From assembly GCF_004564375.1 (NCBI RefSeq), contig NZ_CP038267.1:2482501-2546500 (forward strand): a DNA stretch of 64,000 nucleotides, given 5' to 3'. The notes beneath the pieces were generated by a model that was given only the letters and a program-made list of their open reading frames with translations, did not search any database and was not told where the DNA came from. Made by a program: the position numbers and the translations under genes. This document shows positions 8,117 to 17,496 of this stretch, piece after piece (within the stretch, counting starts at the first letter, position 1; the number at the start of each line of letters is the position of its first letter). The DNA comes from Nocardioides euryhalodurans (GTDB taxonomy: Bacteria > Actinomycetota > Actinomycetes > Propionibacteriales > Nocardioidaceae).

Positions 8117-10225
8117 CTAGATATCCAGGAATCGGACGTCCTTGGCGTTGCGCTGGATGAAGGACCGCCGCTGCTCGACGTCCTCGCCCATGAGGATCGA
8201 GAAGATCTCGTCGGCGCGCGCGGCGTCGTCGAGGGTCACCTGGAGCATCAGCCGCTGCTCGGGGTTCATGGTGGTCTCCCACAGCTCCTCGGCGTTCATC
8301 TCGCCGAGGCCCTTGTAGCGCTGCACGGGGTTCTCCTTGGGCAGCTTCCTGCCCTGGGCGAGCCCGTCGCGGGTCAGCGCCTCCCGCTCGGCGTCGCTGT
8401 AGACGAACTCGTGCTCGGCCGGCTTGTTCCAGCGGATCCGGTAGAGCGGCGGCTGCGCCATGTAGACGTAGCCGTGCTCGATGAGCGGCTTCATGAAGCG
8501 GAAGAGGAGCGTCAGCAGCAGGGTGTTGATGTGGTGGCCGTCGACGTCGGCGTCCGCCATCAGCACGACCTTGTGGTAGCGCAGCTTCTCGAGGTCGAAC
8601 TCCTCGTGGATGCCGGTGCCGAGCGCCGAGATGATGGCCTGCACCTCGGTGTTGGCCAGCACCTTGTCGAGCCGTGCCTTCTCGACGTTGAGGATCTTGC
8701 CGCGGATCGGGAGGATCGCCTGGACCCGCGGGTCACGGCCCTGGCGGGCCGAGCCGCCCGCCGAGTCCCCCTCGACGATGAAGACCTCGCACTCGGCGGG
8801 GTTGGTCGACTGGCAGTCCGACAGCTTGCCGGGCAGGCCGCCGCCGCCGAGCAGGCCCTTGCGGGAGCGGGCGAGGTCGCGGGCCTTGCGGGCGGCGATC
8901 CGGGCGCTGGCCGCGGCCTGCGCCTTGCGGACGATGTCCTTGCCCTCGGCGGGGTTCTCCTCGAGCCAGGCACCGAGCTGGTCGTTGACCAGCCGCTGCA
9001 CGAAGCCCTTCGCCTCGGTGTTGCCGAGCTTGGTCTTGGTCTGGCCCTCGAACTGCGGCTCGCCCAGCTTGATCGAGATGATGGCGGTCAGGCCCTCGCG
9101 GATGTCGTCGCCGGAGACTCGGTCCTCCTGCTTCTTCATCAGGCCCCAGTCGAAGCCCGCGTTGTTGATCAGGCTGGTGAGCGCCGAGCGGAAGCCCTCC
9201 TCGTGGGTGCCGCCCTCGTGGGTGTTGATGGTGTTGGCGAAGGTGTGCACCGACTCGGTGAAGCTGGTGTTCCACTGCATCGCGACCTCGAGGCTCATGT
9301 GGCTCTCGGCGCCCTCGGGCGTCTCGGCCTCGAAGTTGATGACCGTCGGGTTGGCCTTGTCCTTGCGGCGGTTGAGGTGCTCGACGTAGTCGACGAGGCC
9401 ACGGTCGTACTTGAAGACCTGCTCGAGGCCACCGCCCTCGCCGGGCTTGATCGCGTCGGGGCCGGCCTGGTCGACCGAGGCGTCGACGGTCTCGTCGGCC
9501 ACCGCCTCCAGCAGCTCGGCCGCGATCGGCCGCTCGTCGCGGACCACGATCTCGAGGCCTTTGTTGAGGAAGGCGTACTCGCGGATCCGGGAGGTGATGG
9601 TCTCCAGGGAGTAGGTGGTCGTCTCGAAGACGTCGGGGGAGGCCCAGTACGTGATCGTGGTGCCGGTCTCCTCCCCGTCGGCCATCGGGCGGACCTGCTC
9701 CAGCTCACCGTCGGGGACACCCACGGTGAAGGTCTGGCGCCACAGGTGGCCGCGGTTGCGCACCTCGGCAAGGACCCGCGAGGAGAGGGCGTTGACGACC
9801 GAGACGCCGACGCCGTGGAGGCCGCCGGAGACCTTGTAGCCGCCGCCGCCGAACTTGCCGCCGGCGTGGAGGACCGTGAGCGCCAGCGTGAGCGCGGGCA
9901 GTTCCTGCCCGGGCGCGGTGTCGGTCGGGATGCCACGGCCGTTGTCCTCGACCCGCACCCCGCCGTCGGCGAGCAGCGTCAGCACGATCCGGTCGCAGTG
10001 GCCGGCCAGCGCCTCGTCGACGGCGTTGTCGACGATCTCCCAGATCAGGTGGTGGAGCCCGCGCTCACCGGTCGACCCGATGTACATGCCCGGCCGCTTG
10101 CGGACGGCCTCGAGCCCCTCGAGGACCTGGATCGCCGAGGCGTCGTAGGAGACCTCGTCCGGGACGGGAGTGGCGGTGCTGGGGGTGGGTTCTTCGTTGC
10201 TCTCGACGGCGATTTCGTCGGTCAC
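8117..10225 (-). CDS. gyrB: DNA gyrase subunit B
   Basis: 702 residues from the GTG at 10225. A GTG six bases earlier abuts the AGAGG ribosome-binding site with no spacing, so the second is preferred. The GHKL ATPase part shows [23 protein letters not shown] and [15 protein letters not shown]. The TOPRIM domain shows [14 protein letters not shown] and DADVDGHHI, the Mg-binding residues. The C-terminus has the [19 protein letters not shown]yrA-contact motif. ATPase subunit of gyrase in the cytoplasm. It follows dciA with a 279-bp gap that probably holds its own promoter. Confidence 0.98.
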   Translation of the reverse strand: MTDEIAVESNEEPTPSTATPVPDEVSYDASAIQVLEGLEAVRKRPGMYIGSTGERGLHHLIWEIVDNAVDEALAGHCDRIVLTLLADGGVRVEDNGRGIPTDTAPGQELPALTLALTVLHAGGKFGGGGYKVSGGLHGVGVSVVNALSSRVLAEVRNRGHLWRQTFTVGVPDGELEQVRPMADGEETGTTITYWASPDVFETTTYSLETITSRIREYAFLNKGLEIVVRDERPIAAELLEAVADETVDASVDQAGPDAIKPGEGGGLEQVFKYDRGLVDYVEHLNRRKDKANPTVINFEAETPEGAESHMSLEVAMQWNTSFTESVHTFANTINTHEGGTHEEGFRSALTSLINNAGFDWGLMKKQEDRVSGDDIREGLTAIISIKLGEPQFEGQTKTKLGNTEAKGFVQRLVNDQLGAWLEENPAEGKDIVRKAQAAASARIAARKARDLARSRKGLLGGGGLPGKLSDCQSTNPAECEVFIVEGDSAGGSARQGRDPRVQAILPIRGKILNVEKARLDKVLANTEVQAIISALGTGIHEEFDLEKLRYHKVVLMADADVDGHHINTLLLTLLFRFMKPLIEHGYVYMAQPPLYRIRWNKPAEHEFVYSDAEREALTRDGLAQGRKLPKENPVQRYKGLGEMNAEELWETTMNPEQRLMLQVTLDDAARADEIFSILMGEDVEQRRSFIQRNAKDVRFLDI

Positions 10226-10504
10226 ACGCACCTCTAACGCGTAGGGCCCGGGCCGTGGCCGCGGTGCCGCTCTGGCATGGCACGGGTCGCGCCTGGAGAG
10301 GTCGCGACCCGACTGTCCATGTTACCCCCTGCAGGGCCTGAATCCACGTGCCGGGCCGCAGGACGGGGGGATCTGTGGGCAGAAGATGGCTCTCAGCGGC
10401 GCGGAACCGCCGCTCGCACGTCCGCGCAGGGTGCCGTGTGGGTCCCAGTACGTCGGCGAGGCTCCTGGATCGGCTGCGGCGCCGCGCGGGAGCCGGGCCG
10501 GCGG
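10226..10504 (-). promoter_or_regulatory. gyrB upstream region
   Basis: 279 bases without a convincing gene. An inverted repeat GGGTCGCG / CGCGACCC (10283-10309, 11-nt loop) lies in the likely gyrB leader. A TAACAT hexamer on the minus strand at 10323-10318 could be a -10 element, without a clear -35. Supercoiling-sensitive control of gyrB is common, but nothing here proves it. Confidence 0.35.
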
Positions 10505-11041
10505 TCAGCCGTAGGTGTCGCGCGGGCCGCGACCGTCGCGGACCGACCGGGGGCCCTTCTTCCACGACGGTCCACGCGGCCCGCGCACCTCGATCACGGT
10601 CACCGTCCCGTGGCCGAGCTCCTCGTTGAGCCGGCGTACGACGGTGGGCGCGAGCAGCGTGAGCTGGGTGGCCCAAGCGGTGGAGTCGGTCCGGACGACC
10701 AGCCGGCCGTCGTCGAAGCTCTCGGGCGTGCTGTGGGCGGCGACCTCGGAGCCCACCAGCTCGGGCCAGCGGCCGAAGACTCCGTGCACGCGCAGGTCGA
10801 CCTCCCACCCGTGGTCCTCGACGAGCCGGCCGACGGTGGTGTCGAGCAGCTGCGGGTCGCGCTCGTCCGGATGGGCCCCGGTCGAGCGGGCCTTGGTCGG
10901 TGGCAGCGAGCGGGCCCGCTTGCGCGCCCGCTGCTGCGGGGTGGAGCGGGCCGAGGCGCGCGACATCGCCCGGGCCAGGTCGAGCCCGTCGTCGCGACGC
11001 TCCTCCGGCGGGGGAGTGGGGGTCTCCTCCTCAGCCGTCAC
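10505..11041 (-). CDS. dciA: DciA family protein (DUF721), replicative helicase loader/operator
   Basis: 178 residues. The N-terminal half is basic and disordered ([20 protein letters not shown]). The C-terminal half, from about residue 75, is the DUF721 fold ([40 protein letters not shown], given here in part). DciA is the ancestral partner that helps load DnaB where DnaC/DnaI are absent. The start GTG overlaps the recF 3' end by 11 nt, indicating coupling. Mycobacterial relative: Rv0004. High confidence by sequence and locus. Confidence 0.9.
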   Translation of the reverse strand: MTAEEETPTPPPEERRDDGLDLARAMSRASARSTPQQRARKRARSLPPTKARSTGAHPDERDPQLLDTTVGRLVEDHGWEVDLRVHGVFGRWPELVGSEVAAHSTPESFDDGRLVVRTDSTAWATQLTLLAPTVVRRLNEELGHGTVTVIEVRGPRGPSWKKGPRSVRDGRGPRDTYG

Positions 11042-12185
11042 GGGTCACCTCCCCGTCGGCGACGAGGTAGCGGACCCCGGCCAGGGCGGCGGGCACGTCG
11101 TCGGCGACCGCCGCGGTGACCAGGACCTGCTCGGCGCCCGAGACCAGGTCGGCGAGCTGCGCCCGCCGCTCGGAGTCGAGCTCGGCGAACACGTCGTCCA
11201 GGATCAGGATCGGGTCGTCGCCGTCGGCGCGCAGCAGGTCGTACGACGCCAGCCGCAGCGCGAGCGCGAAGGACCACGACTCCCCGTGGGAGGCGTACCC
11301 CTTCACCGGGAGCCGGGCGGCGGCGTCACCGAGCGTGAGCCGGAGCTCGTCGCGGTGCGGCCCGACCAGGCAGACCCCGCGGTCGAGCTCGTCACCCCGC
11401 CGGCGCTCGAGCTCCTCGAGGAGCGCGTCGGTCAGCGCGGCCCGGTCGGCGGTGCGGGCCACTTCGGGGTCCAGCTCGAAGGAGGGCGCGTAGTCGATCC
11501 AGGCGTCGTCGCGCGAGGCACCGCGGGCGACGGTCTCGTACGCCTTGCCGACGTAGGGGCGGAGCTGGTCGACGAGCTGCAGCCGCGCCGAGAGCAGCTC
11601 GGCGCCGGTGCGGGCCAGGTGGGCGTCCCACACCACGAGGGTCGACAGCGCCGACTCGCGCGAGCTGCCGCGGGCGAGCCCGGCGGTCTTGAGGAGCGAG
11701 CTGCGCTGGCGCAGCACCCGGTCGTAGTCCGAGCGCACCCCCGCCAGCCGTGGCGTGCGGAGCACCAGCAGGTCGTCGAGGAACGTGCGCCGGTCGCCCG
11801 GGTCACCCTTGACGAGGGTGAGGTCCTCGGGCGAGAACACCACCGTTCGCACGAGTCCGAGCAGCTCGCGCGCCTTGGGCAGGGGCGACCGGTTGACCCG
11901 GGCGCGGTTGGAGCGGCCGGGGTTGAGCTCCACCTCGAGCACCGCCGTACGCCCGTCGCGGACCACCGCCGCCCGCACCACCGCCTGGTCGGCACCGGCC
12001 CGCACCAGCGGGGCGTCGGTGGCGACCCGGTGGGAGCCGAGCCGGGAGAGGTAGTCGATGGCCTCGACGAGGTTGGTCTTGCCCTGACCGTTGCGGCCGA
12101 TGAACGCCGTCGCCCCCGGCCCCAGCTCGACCTCGAGGTCGGGGTAGGACCTGAAGTCGTGGAGGGTCAGGTGGGCGACGTGCAC
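11031..12185 (-). CDS. recF: DNA replication and repair protein RecF
   Basis: 384 residues with a GTG start ([14 protein letters not shown]). Walker A is GRNGQGKTN at 30-38, the signature region is [13 protein letters not shown], and Walker B is [17 protein letters not shown]. RecF is an SMC-like ATPase without long coiled coils that, with RecO and RecR, helps RecA load at gaps. It sits 7 bp after gnd and overlaps dciA, inside the dnaN-gyrA operon-like cluster. Confidence 0.97.
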   Translation of the reverse strand: MHVAHLTLHDFRSYPDLEVELGPGATAFIGRNGQGKTNLVEAIDYLSRLGSHRVATDAPLVRAGADQAVVRAAVVRDGRTAVLEVELNPGRSNRARVNRSPLPKARELLGLVRTVVFSPEDLTLVKGDPGDRRTFLDDLLVLRTPRLAGVRSDYDRVLRQRSSLLKTAGLARGSSRESALSTLVVWDAHLARTGAELLSARLQLVDQLRPYVGKAYETVARGASRDDAWIDYAPSFELDPEVARTADRAALTDALLEELERRRGDELDRGVCLVGPHRDELRLTLGDAAARLPVKGYASHGESWSFALALRLASYDLLRADGDDPILILDDVFAELDSERRAQLADLVSGAEQVLVTAAVADDVPAALAGVRYLVADGEVTRDG

Positions 12186-12192
12186 GGGAGGT

Positions 12193-13101
12193 TCAGCTGT
12201 CGCCGGAGGCGTCGCCGCCCTGCGGCGGCGAGGTCTGGATGGCGTGTCCGCCGAACTGGTTGCGCATCGCCGCCACCGCCTTCATGGCGGGGGAGTCGTC
12301 CTGGCGGGAGACGAAGCGGGCGTAGAGCGCGGCCGTGATCGCCGGGGTCGCGACGGCGTTCTCGATGCCGGCCTCGACGGTCCACCGGCCCTCGCCGGAG
12401 TCGTCGGCGTAGCCGCGGATCCCTTCCAGCGCCGGGGTCTCGTCGAGGGCGGCGACCAGCAGGTCGAGCAGCCAGGAGCGGATGACGGTGCCCTCGCGCC
12501 AGGACCGGAACACCTCGGTGACGTTGTCGGTCACCTCGGCCTTCTCGAGCAGCTCCCAGCCCTCGGCGTACGCCTGCATGACGGCGTACTCGATCCCGTT
12601 GTGGACCATCTTGGAGAAGTGGCCGGCGCCGACCTTGCCCGCGTGGACCGCCCCGAAGTCGCCCTCGGGCTTGAGCGCGTCGAGCGCCGGCTGGACCTTC
12701 GCGACGTCGTCGGCGGAGCCGCCGAACATGAGGGCGTAGCCGTTGTCGAGGCCCCAGACGCCGCCCGAGACACCGCAGTCGACGAAGCCGACACCCTTGC
12801 CGGCCAGCATCTCGGCGTTGGCCTGGTCGTCGGTCCACCGGGAGTTGCCGCCGTCCACGACGAGGTCACCCTCGCCGAGCAGCTCTCCGAGCTCGCGCAC
12901 CGTGGCACGGGTGGCGTCGCCCGAGGGCACCATCACCCATACGACCTTGGGGGAGGGGAGGGCCGCCACGAGCTCCTCGAGGCTGCCCACGTCGGAGACC
13001 TCGGGGTTGCGGTCGAAGCCGACGACGGTGTGCCCGGCCCGCTGCAGCCGGGTCCGCATGTTGCCGCCCATCTTGCCGAGGCCGACCATCCCGATGTCCA
13101 T
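12193..13101 (-). CDS. gnd: 6-phosphogluconate dehydrogenase, decarboxylating (short NAD-type)
   Basis: 302 residues, the short YqeC-like form, not the 470-residue E. coli form. The Rossmann motif [12 protein letters not shown] opens the protein; [10 protein letters not shown] and [10 protein letters not shown] are substrate-site motifs, and [16 protein letters not shown] carries the catalytic Lys and Asn. It oxidises 6-phosphogluconate to ribulose-5-phosphate in the pentose-phosphate pathway. Its place between dnaN and recF is conserved in actinobacteria. ATG start with AGGAG about 8 nt upstream. Confidence 0.95.
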   Translation of the reverse strand: MDIGMVGLGKMGGNMRTRLQRAGHTVVGFDRNPEVSDVGSLEELVAALPSPKVVWVMVPSGDATRATVRELGELLGEGDLVVDGGNSRWTDDQANAEMLAGKGVGFVDCGVSGGVWGLDNGYALMFGGSADDVAKVQPALDALKPEGDFGAVHAGKVGAGHFSKMVHNGIEYAVMQAYAEGWELLEKAEVTDNVTEVFRSWREGTVIRSWLLDLLVAALDETPALEGIRGYADDSGEGRWTVEAGIENAVATPAITAALYARFVSRQDDSPAMKAVAAMRNQFGGHAIQTSPPQGGDASGDS

Positions 13102-13189
13102 GTGGTTGCTCCTGTGAAGTCGCGGGGTCCCCGAGGGGGCCTGACGAGACCAAACTACGGCACCGGGGCGACCCGGTCGCGGGCGTGGT

Positions 13190-14332
13190 TCAGGACAGCA
13201 GGCGGCGCGGCATCAGCAGGTAGCGGAAGGCCGGGTCCTGGCCCGACTCACCCGCGGCACCGCTCATGACGACCGGCTTGGAGGCCTGGGTGAACGCCAG
13301 CTCCACGACCGACTCGTCGATCGCGGTGAGGCCGTCGAGCAGGAACTGCGGGTTGAAGCCGGTGACCAGGTGGTCGCCGTCGATCTCGGCGTGGATCGAC
13401 TCCGAGGCCTGGGCCTCCTCGCCGGACCCGGCGTCGAGCGTGAGCTGGCCGTCGGTGAAGGCGAGCTGCACCGCGGTGTTGCGCTCCGCGACGAGCGCGA
13501 CGCGCTTGACCGAGTCGATCAGGTCGGCCTTGTCGACCTTGGCCGTCGTCAGGTGCTCGCTGGGGAACAGGTTGCGGACCTTGGGGAACTCGCCGTCGAG
13601 CAGGCGGGTCGTGGTCCGGCGTACGCCGCCGGGGCCGACCCCCTCGAAGCCGATGATGCCCTCGCCCGATCCGGAGGCCGAGAGCGCGATGGTCACCTCG
13701 CCGCCCGCGGTGAGCGACTTGGCCGTGTCACCGAGAACCTTCGCCGGCACCAGGGCCGCGACGGTCTCGTCGGGCGTGCGCGGGCTCCAGTCGAGCTCGC
13801 GGTGGCTGAGGCGGAACCGATCGGTGGCGAGCAGCGAGATGCTCGAGCCCTCGATCTCGATCCGGACGCCGGTCAGCACCGGCAGCATGTCGTCGCGGCC
13901 CGCGGCCGTCACGGCCTGGGCGACGGCGTGGGCGAACTGGTCGCTCGGCACCGTGCCGGTGGCGGCGGGCATCGCCGGCAGCGAGGGGTAGTCCTCGACC
14001 GGCATCGTCTGCAGGCTGAAGCGCGCCGAGCCGCAGGTGAGCGAGACCCGCGGCCCCTCCAGCACCATCTCGACCGGCTTGGCGGGCAGGCTGCGGCAGA
14101 TGTCGGCCAGCAGTCGGCCGCTGACCAGGGCCTGGCCCTCGTCGGAGACCTGCGCGTCGGTGAGCGTGGCGCGGGCGGAGGTCTCGTAGTCGAACGTCGA
14201 GAGCACCAGCCCCTCGTCGCTGGCCTGGATCAGCAGACCGGCGAGGACCGGGACGCTCGGACGGACCGGGAGGCTGCGGGCAGCCCAGGCGACGGCGTCA
14301 GCCAGGACGTCGCGTTCGACGCGAAACTTCAC
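13190..14332 (-). CDS. dnaN: DNA polymerase III beta sliding clamp
   Basis: 380 residues from the GTG of VKFRVERDVLADAV; the upstream 17 codons have no family match. Three repeated clamp domains are recognisable, with SVPVLAGLLIQASDEGLVLSTFD (domain I) and MPVEDYPSLP near the first interdomain link. The C-terminus AFRYLLMPRRLLS is close to the usual YLLMPMRL clamp end. The ring holds the replicase on DNA. First gene on the leftward arm after the origin intergenic region. Confidence 0.97.
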   Translation of the reverse strand: MKFRVERDVLADAVAWAARSLPVRPSVPVLAGLLIQASDEGLVLSTFDYETSARATLTDAQVSDEGQALVSGRLLADICRSLPAKPVEMVLEGPRVSLTCGSARFSLQTMPVEDYPSLPAMPAATGTVPSDQFAHAVAQAVTAAGRDDMLPVLTGVRIEIEGSSISLLATDRFRLSHRELDWSPRTPDETVAALVPAKVLGDTAKSLTAGGEVTIALSASGSGEGIIGFEGVGPGGVRRTTTRLLDGEFPKVRNLFPSEHLTTAKVDKADLIDSVKRVALVAERNTAVQLAFTDGQLTLDAGSGEEAQASESIHAEIDGDHLVTGFNPQFLLDGLTAIDESVVELAFTQASKPVVMSGAAGESGQDPAFRYLLMPRRLLS

Positions 14333-14569
14333 GGTGCGGGGTCCTTCGAGGTCGGGAGGGGCGTGGGAGGTGAATCCTGCCACGACACCGTGTGGTTCGC
14401 ATGGGGTCGGGGGTCACGCACCGGCCAGGGCGGTGCGGCGGTGTGCCCCGATCGAGCACCGATGACCGGAGTTGTCCCCAGAAGGGCGGTCGAGTGGACA
14501 TTCACCGATGATCGATCCGGATGTGGTCTCGTAGGAGTCATAGCGTCGGTGGAATCTGTGGAGAACCAT

Positions 14570-14586
14570 CGTCTGCGCAGGTCAGG
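14570..14586 (+). promoter_or_regulatory. Shared origin motif, copy 1 (oriC)
   Basis: CGTCTGCGCAGGTCAGG, 5 bp downstream of the DnaA-type box TGTGGAGAA. It matches two other copies upstream of dnaA (16353) and dnaB (52032). The binding factor is unknown to me. Confidence 0.5.
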
Positions 14587-14681
14587 CTGCGTGTCGTTGG
14601 TGCACAGGGGGTGTGCAGCGAGCGACGACGAGCCACCGTGGCATGTGAACGAGAGATGACGGCGGCCGCAACACTCACCGG

Positions 14682-14702
14682 TTGTGCACAGGCTGTGCAG
14701 AA
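14682..14702. promoter_or_regulatory. Inverted DnaA-box pair in oriC
   Basis: TTGTGCACA, spacer GGC, TGTGCAGAA. Each half differs from the actinobacterial consensus TTGTCCACA by one or two bases. The same geometry (3-nt spacer) occurs at 16274 and 52011. Confidence 0.65.
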
Positions 14703-14763
14703 GATCGGGCCGACGAACCACAAGTCCTCCACAGCGATGAGGCAGACCCGGGCGTGTGATTCG

Positions 14764-16215
14764 TCAGCCCTGCCGGGCCTGCATCTTGATCCGGTTGGTG
14801 AGCTCGCTGACCTGATTGAAGACGGCCCGCCGCTCGGCGAGCAGCGTGTTGATCTTGCGGTCGGCGTACATCACCGTCGTGTGGTCCCGGTTGCCGAACT
14901 CGGCGCCGATCTTGGGCAGCGACAGGTCGGTCAGCTCGCGGCAGAGGTACATCGCGATCTGGCGTGCCATCACCAGGTGGCGGCCGCGGCTGGGCCCGGT
15001 GAGCTCCTCGATGGAGAGCCCGAAGTACGCGGCGGTCTGGGCGATGATCAGGCCGGCGGTGATCTCCGGCTCGCCACCCTCGGGGATCAGGTCCTTGAGG
15101 ACGATCTCGGCCAGGGTCATGTCGACCTCCTGGCGGTTGAGGTTGGCGAACGCGGTGACCCGGATCAGCGCGCCCTCGAGCTCGCGGATGTTGGTCTGGA
15201 TCTTGGAGGCGATGAACTCCAGCACGTCCGGCGGCGCGGTGAGCCGGTCCATGGCGGCCTTCTTGCGCAGGATCGCGATCCGGGTCTCGAGGTCGGGGGG
15301 CTGGACGTCGGTGATCAGCCCCCACTCGAACCGGTTGCGCAGCCGGTCCTCGAGCGCCTCGAGCCGCTTGGGCGGGCGGTCGGAGGTCAGCACGATCTGC
15401 TTGTTGGCGTTGTGGAGCGTGTTGAAGGTGTGGAAGAACTCCTCCTGGGTCTGGGTCTTCCCCTCCAGGAACTGGATGTCGTCGATCAGCAGCACGTCGA
15501 CGTCGCGGTAGCGCCGCTTGAAGCGGTCCTGGCGGTCGTCGCGGATGGCGTTGATGAACTCGTTGGTGAACTCCTCGCTCGACACGTAGCGCACCTTGGC
15601 GCCCGAGTAGAGGCTGCGGACGTAGTGGCCGATCGCGTGGAGCAGGTGGGTCTTGCCGAGTCCGGAGTCGCCGTAGACGAGCAACGGGTTGTAGGCCTTG
15701 CCGGGCGCCTCGGCGACGGCGACGGCCGCTGCGTGCGGGAACCGGTTCGACGAGCCGATGACGAAGGTCTCGAAGGTGTACTTCGGGTTGAGGCGGGTCT
15801 CGAGCGAGGTGGTGCTCGGACCGGTGGGTCCGGACGGGGCGTGGTCGTCGCGGGGGACCCGCGGGGTCGGCAGCGAGGGCTCGTGTGACTTTGTCGACAT
15901 GTCGCTGTCTCGACGTGTCGACTCCTCGACGTGGGGCTCGGGCGCCTCGACGCCGTCCTCCTGGTCGAGCGCCGGGTTGACCGTGACCGCGATCCGGATC
16001 TCGCGGCCGAAGGCGACGGTCAACGCGTCCTCGAGCTGACCGCGCAGCCGGCCCTCGAGCTGGTTGCGGGTGAACTCGTTGGGGACGGCGATGATCGCGG
16101 TGCTCTCGTGGAGCGTCACCGGTTCGCTCGACCTCATCCAGGCCCGCTGGTTGGGCTGCAGGTCGCCGAGGACGCCGCGCCAGGCCGCGTCCAGGTCTGC
16201 TGTGGGCTGCTCCAC
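14764..16215 (-). CDS. dnaA: Chromosomal replication initiator protein DnaA
   Basis: 483 residues from the GTG at 16215 ([16 protein letters not shown]), preceded by GGAAGG. Domain I covers about 1-90, domain II is a low-complexity linker (about 90-150), and domain III is AAA+ with Walker [10 protein letters not shown] and Walker [13 protein letters not shown]. Domain IV has the DNA-binding signature [20 protein letters not shown]-DnaA binds DnaA boxes and melts oriC. Transcribed leftward toward dnaN; a perfect TTGTCCACA box lies 59 bp upstream of the start, suggesting autoregulation. Confidence 0.98.
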   Translation of the reverse strand: MEQPTADLDAAWRGVLGDLQPNQRAWMRSSEPVTLHESTAIIAVPNEFTRNQLEGRLRGQLEDALTVAFGREIRIAVTVNPALDQEDGVEAPEPHVEESTRRDSDMSTKSHEPSLPTPRVPRDDHAPSGPTGPSTTSLETRLNPKYTFETFVIGSSNRFPHAAAVAVAEAPGKAYNPLLVYGDSGLGKTHLLHAIGHYVRSLYSGAKVRYVSSEEFTNEFINAIRDDRQDRFKRRYRDVDVLLIDDIQFLEGKTQTQEEFFHTFNTLHNANKQIVLTSDRPPKRLEALEDRLRNRFEWGLITDVQPPDLETRIAILRKKAAMDRLTAPPDVLEFIASKIQTNIRELEGALIRVTAFANLNRQEVDMTLAEIVLKDLIPEGGEPEITAGLIIAQTAAYFGLSIEELTGPSRGRHLVMARQIAMYLCRELTDLSLPKIGAEFGNRDHTTVMYADRKINTLLAERRAVFNQVSELTNRIKMQARQG

Positions 16216-16273
16216 GTCGTGTCTGCCTTCCACCAAAGTTCTACGCCGATGTACCGCTCTTCGGTCCACAGCT

Positions 16274-16294
16274 TTGTCCACAGTCTGTGAACCC
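16274..16294. promoter_or_regulatory. Perfect DnaA box and inverted partner upstream of dnaA
   Basis: TTGTCCACA matches the actinobacterial consensus exactly. It is followed by spacer GTC and a degraded inverted half TGTGAACCC. It lies 59-79 bp upstream of the dnaA start and probably mediates DnaA autoregulation. Confidence 0.7.
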
Positions 16295-16352
16295 ACCTCA
16301 CTCCATGTGGAGGAAGGCGGTCCCGACGCCCGACCAGACCTGCGCACATCAA

Positions 16353-16369
16353 CGTTTCTGCAGGTCAGG
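16353..16369 (+). promoter_or_regulatory. Shared origin motif, copy 2 (dnaA upstream)
   Basis: CGTTTCTGCAGGTCAGG, 137 bp upstream of the dnaA start. It shares the core GCAGGTCAG and CGT at the same offset with copies in oriC (14570) and upstream of dnaB (52032). Confidence 0.5.
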
Positions 16370-16548
16370 ACCTTGTTGTGCGGTTCTGTGACCCCCGTCA
16401 CGTGCTGGGGAGAACCGAGCAGATCGGGTGCCGGCGGGGAAGCCCGGAAGGGGCGAACGTAACAAGCGGCGGCGGGCCGCGGCAAGACTTTCTCCACAGG
16501 CACGTGGCAGGGTGGTGACACCGGTCCCGGACGGCGCCGTGCGCGGGT

Positions 16549-16578
16549 TTGACCCTGTACGAGCCGCCCGCGTACCGT
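16549..16578 (+). promoter_or_regulatory. Probable rpmH promoter
   Basis: TTGACC at 16549-16554, 18-bp spacing, TACCGT at 16573-16578. This is a good match to a vegetative sigma factor promoter in a high-GC actinobacterium, about 160 bp upstream of rpmH. Confidence 0.5.
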
Positions 16579-16741
16579 TGGCCGGTCGCCTGGTGTCGAC
16601 GGGTGCCGCATGTCCACGGAGGAACTCCGGCCGTGGGTGGGCGGTGCCGGCCGAAAGCCGTGCCGATCCGGCGTGCTCCTCGGAGCCTGCCGGTCCCACC
16701 GAACCGGACGATCTTCTGCCACCACCACGAAAGAGAAAGCC

Positions 16742-16879
16742 GTGAGCAAGCGTACCTATCAGCCGAACAACCGTCGCCGCCACAAGGTGCACGGGTTCCG
16801 CCTGCGCATGCGCACCCGCGCCGGCCGCAGCATTCTGTCCTCGCGTCGCCGCAAGGGCCGCAAGAGCCTGGCCGTCTGA
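16742..16879 (+). CDS. rpmH: 50S ribosomal protein L34
   Basis: 45 residues from [23 protein letters not shown] then [20 protein letters not shown]. It is extremely basic and matches L34 along its whole length. The upstream AAAGAGAAAG serves as ribosome-binding site. It starts the conserved rpmH-rnpA-yidD-yidC-jag-rsmG run pointing away from oriC. Confidence 0.98.
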   Translation: MSKRTYQPNNRRRHKVHGFRLRMRTRAGRSILSSRRRKGRKSLAV

Positions 16880-16894
16880 GATCACTCCGCTGCC

Positions 16895-17230
16895 GTGCTG
16901 CCCGCAGCACACCGCCTGACCGACGGCCCGACGTTCCGTACCGTCATCCGTGACGGACGCCGGGCGGGGTCACGCACCCTGGTGCTGCACCTGGTCCGCG
17001 AGACCACGGACGCCGGCCCCCGGGTGGGGCTGGTGGTCAGCAAGGCGGTGGGGAACTCCGTCGTCCGCCATCGCGTGCAGCGCAGACTGAGACACCTCGT
17101 CCGGGAGCAGCTCGACCTGCTCCCGGGCTTCGGCGTGCTCGTGGTCCGGGCCCTCCCGGCCGCGGCGCAGGCCTCCTCCGGGGAACTCCGGGACGACCTC
17201 GACCGTTGCCTGCGACGGGTGGCGTCGTGA
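16895..17230 (+). CDS. rnpA: Ribonuclease P protein component
   Basis: 111 residues with a GTG start ([21 protein letters not shown]). The RNR motif reads [20 protein letters not shown], which contacts the RNase P RNA. It assists 5' maturation of tRNAs. It begins 15 bp after rpmH and its stop overlaps the yidD start (GTGA). Confidence 0.95.
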   Translation: MLPAAHRLTDGPTFRTVIRDGRRAGSRTLVLHLVRETTDAGPRVGLVVSKAVGNSVVRHRVQRRLRHLVREQLDLLPGFGVLVVRALPAAAQASSGELRDDLDRCLRRVAS

Positions 17231-17496
17231 AGTACGTCCTGATCGGCCTGCTGAAGGCCTACCGGCTGGTGATCAGCCCGCTGTACGGCCAGGTCTGCCG
17301 CTACCACCCCTCCTGCTCGGCGTACGCCCTGGAGGCGGTGACGGTCCACGGCAGCCTGCGCGGCAGCTGGCTGGCCGGTCGCCGGCTGACGCGCTGCCAC
17401 CCGTGGGCCGCCGGCGGCTACGACCCCGTCCCTCCCCGCACCACCGGGCCGAGCGTGCCCGGTTCCCCGAGCCGAACCCAGAGCCAAGGAGCCTGA
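17227..17496 (+). CDS. yidD: Membrane protein insertion efficiency factor YidD
   Basis: 89 residues from the GTG that overlaps the rnpA stop by 3 nt. It shows the family core [19 protein letters not shown] with conserved cysteines and the later [15 protein letters not shown]. An N-terminal amphipathic helix associates with the inner membrane, where YidD aids YidC. The stop is directly followed by the yidC GTG. Confidence 0.95.
   Translation: MKYVLIGLLKAYRLVISPLYGQVCRYHPSCSAYALEAVTVHGSLRGSWLAGRRLTRCHPWAAGGYDPVPPRTTGPSVPGSPSRTQSQGA

Larger units (their letters stand above)
14333..14763. other. oriC, chromosomal replication origin (dnaA-dnaN intergenic region)
   Basis: 431 bases without a gene, at the usual actinobacterial origin position. 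Near-consensus DnaA boxes: TTGTCCCCA (14472-14480), TGTGGAGAA (14557-14565), the inverted pair TGGTGCACA/TGTGCAGCG with 5-nt spacer (14598-14620), and the inverted pair TTGTGCACA/TGTGCAGAA with 3-nt spacer (14682-14702). None is a perfect TTGTCCACA, as in mycobacterial origins with degenerate boxes. The 17-nt motif at 14570 is shared with the dnaA and dnaB upstream regions. Gene strands flip around this locus (minus to the left, plus to the right), supporting bidirectional forks. Confidence 0.85.
16216..16741. promoter_or_regulatory. dnaA-rpmH divergent intergenic region
   Basis: 526 bases with no supported gene between the divergent dnaA and rpmH. It holds DnaA boxes TCGGTCCACA (16261-16270), TTGTCCACA (16274-16282) in an inverted pair, and TTCTCCACA (16490-16498). 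The shared 17-nt motif is at 16353-16369. A likely rpmH promoter is at 16549-16578. For dnaA, TGGACC...TAGAAC on the minus strand about 40-65 bp upstream of the start is a weak promoter candidate that would overlap the boxes. Confidence 0.75.

Noticed and set aside
6260..10237. Very long plus-strand open frame opposite gyrB and gyrA
   Set aside because: It is a high-GC antisense shadow; its translation is low-complexity (D, L, G, V, R) and matches no family, while gyrA and gyrB are intact on the other strand.
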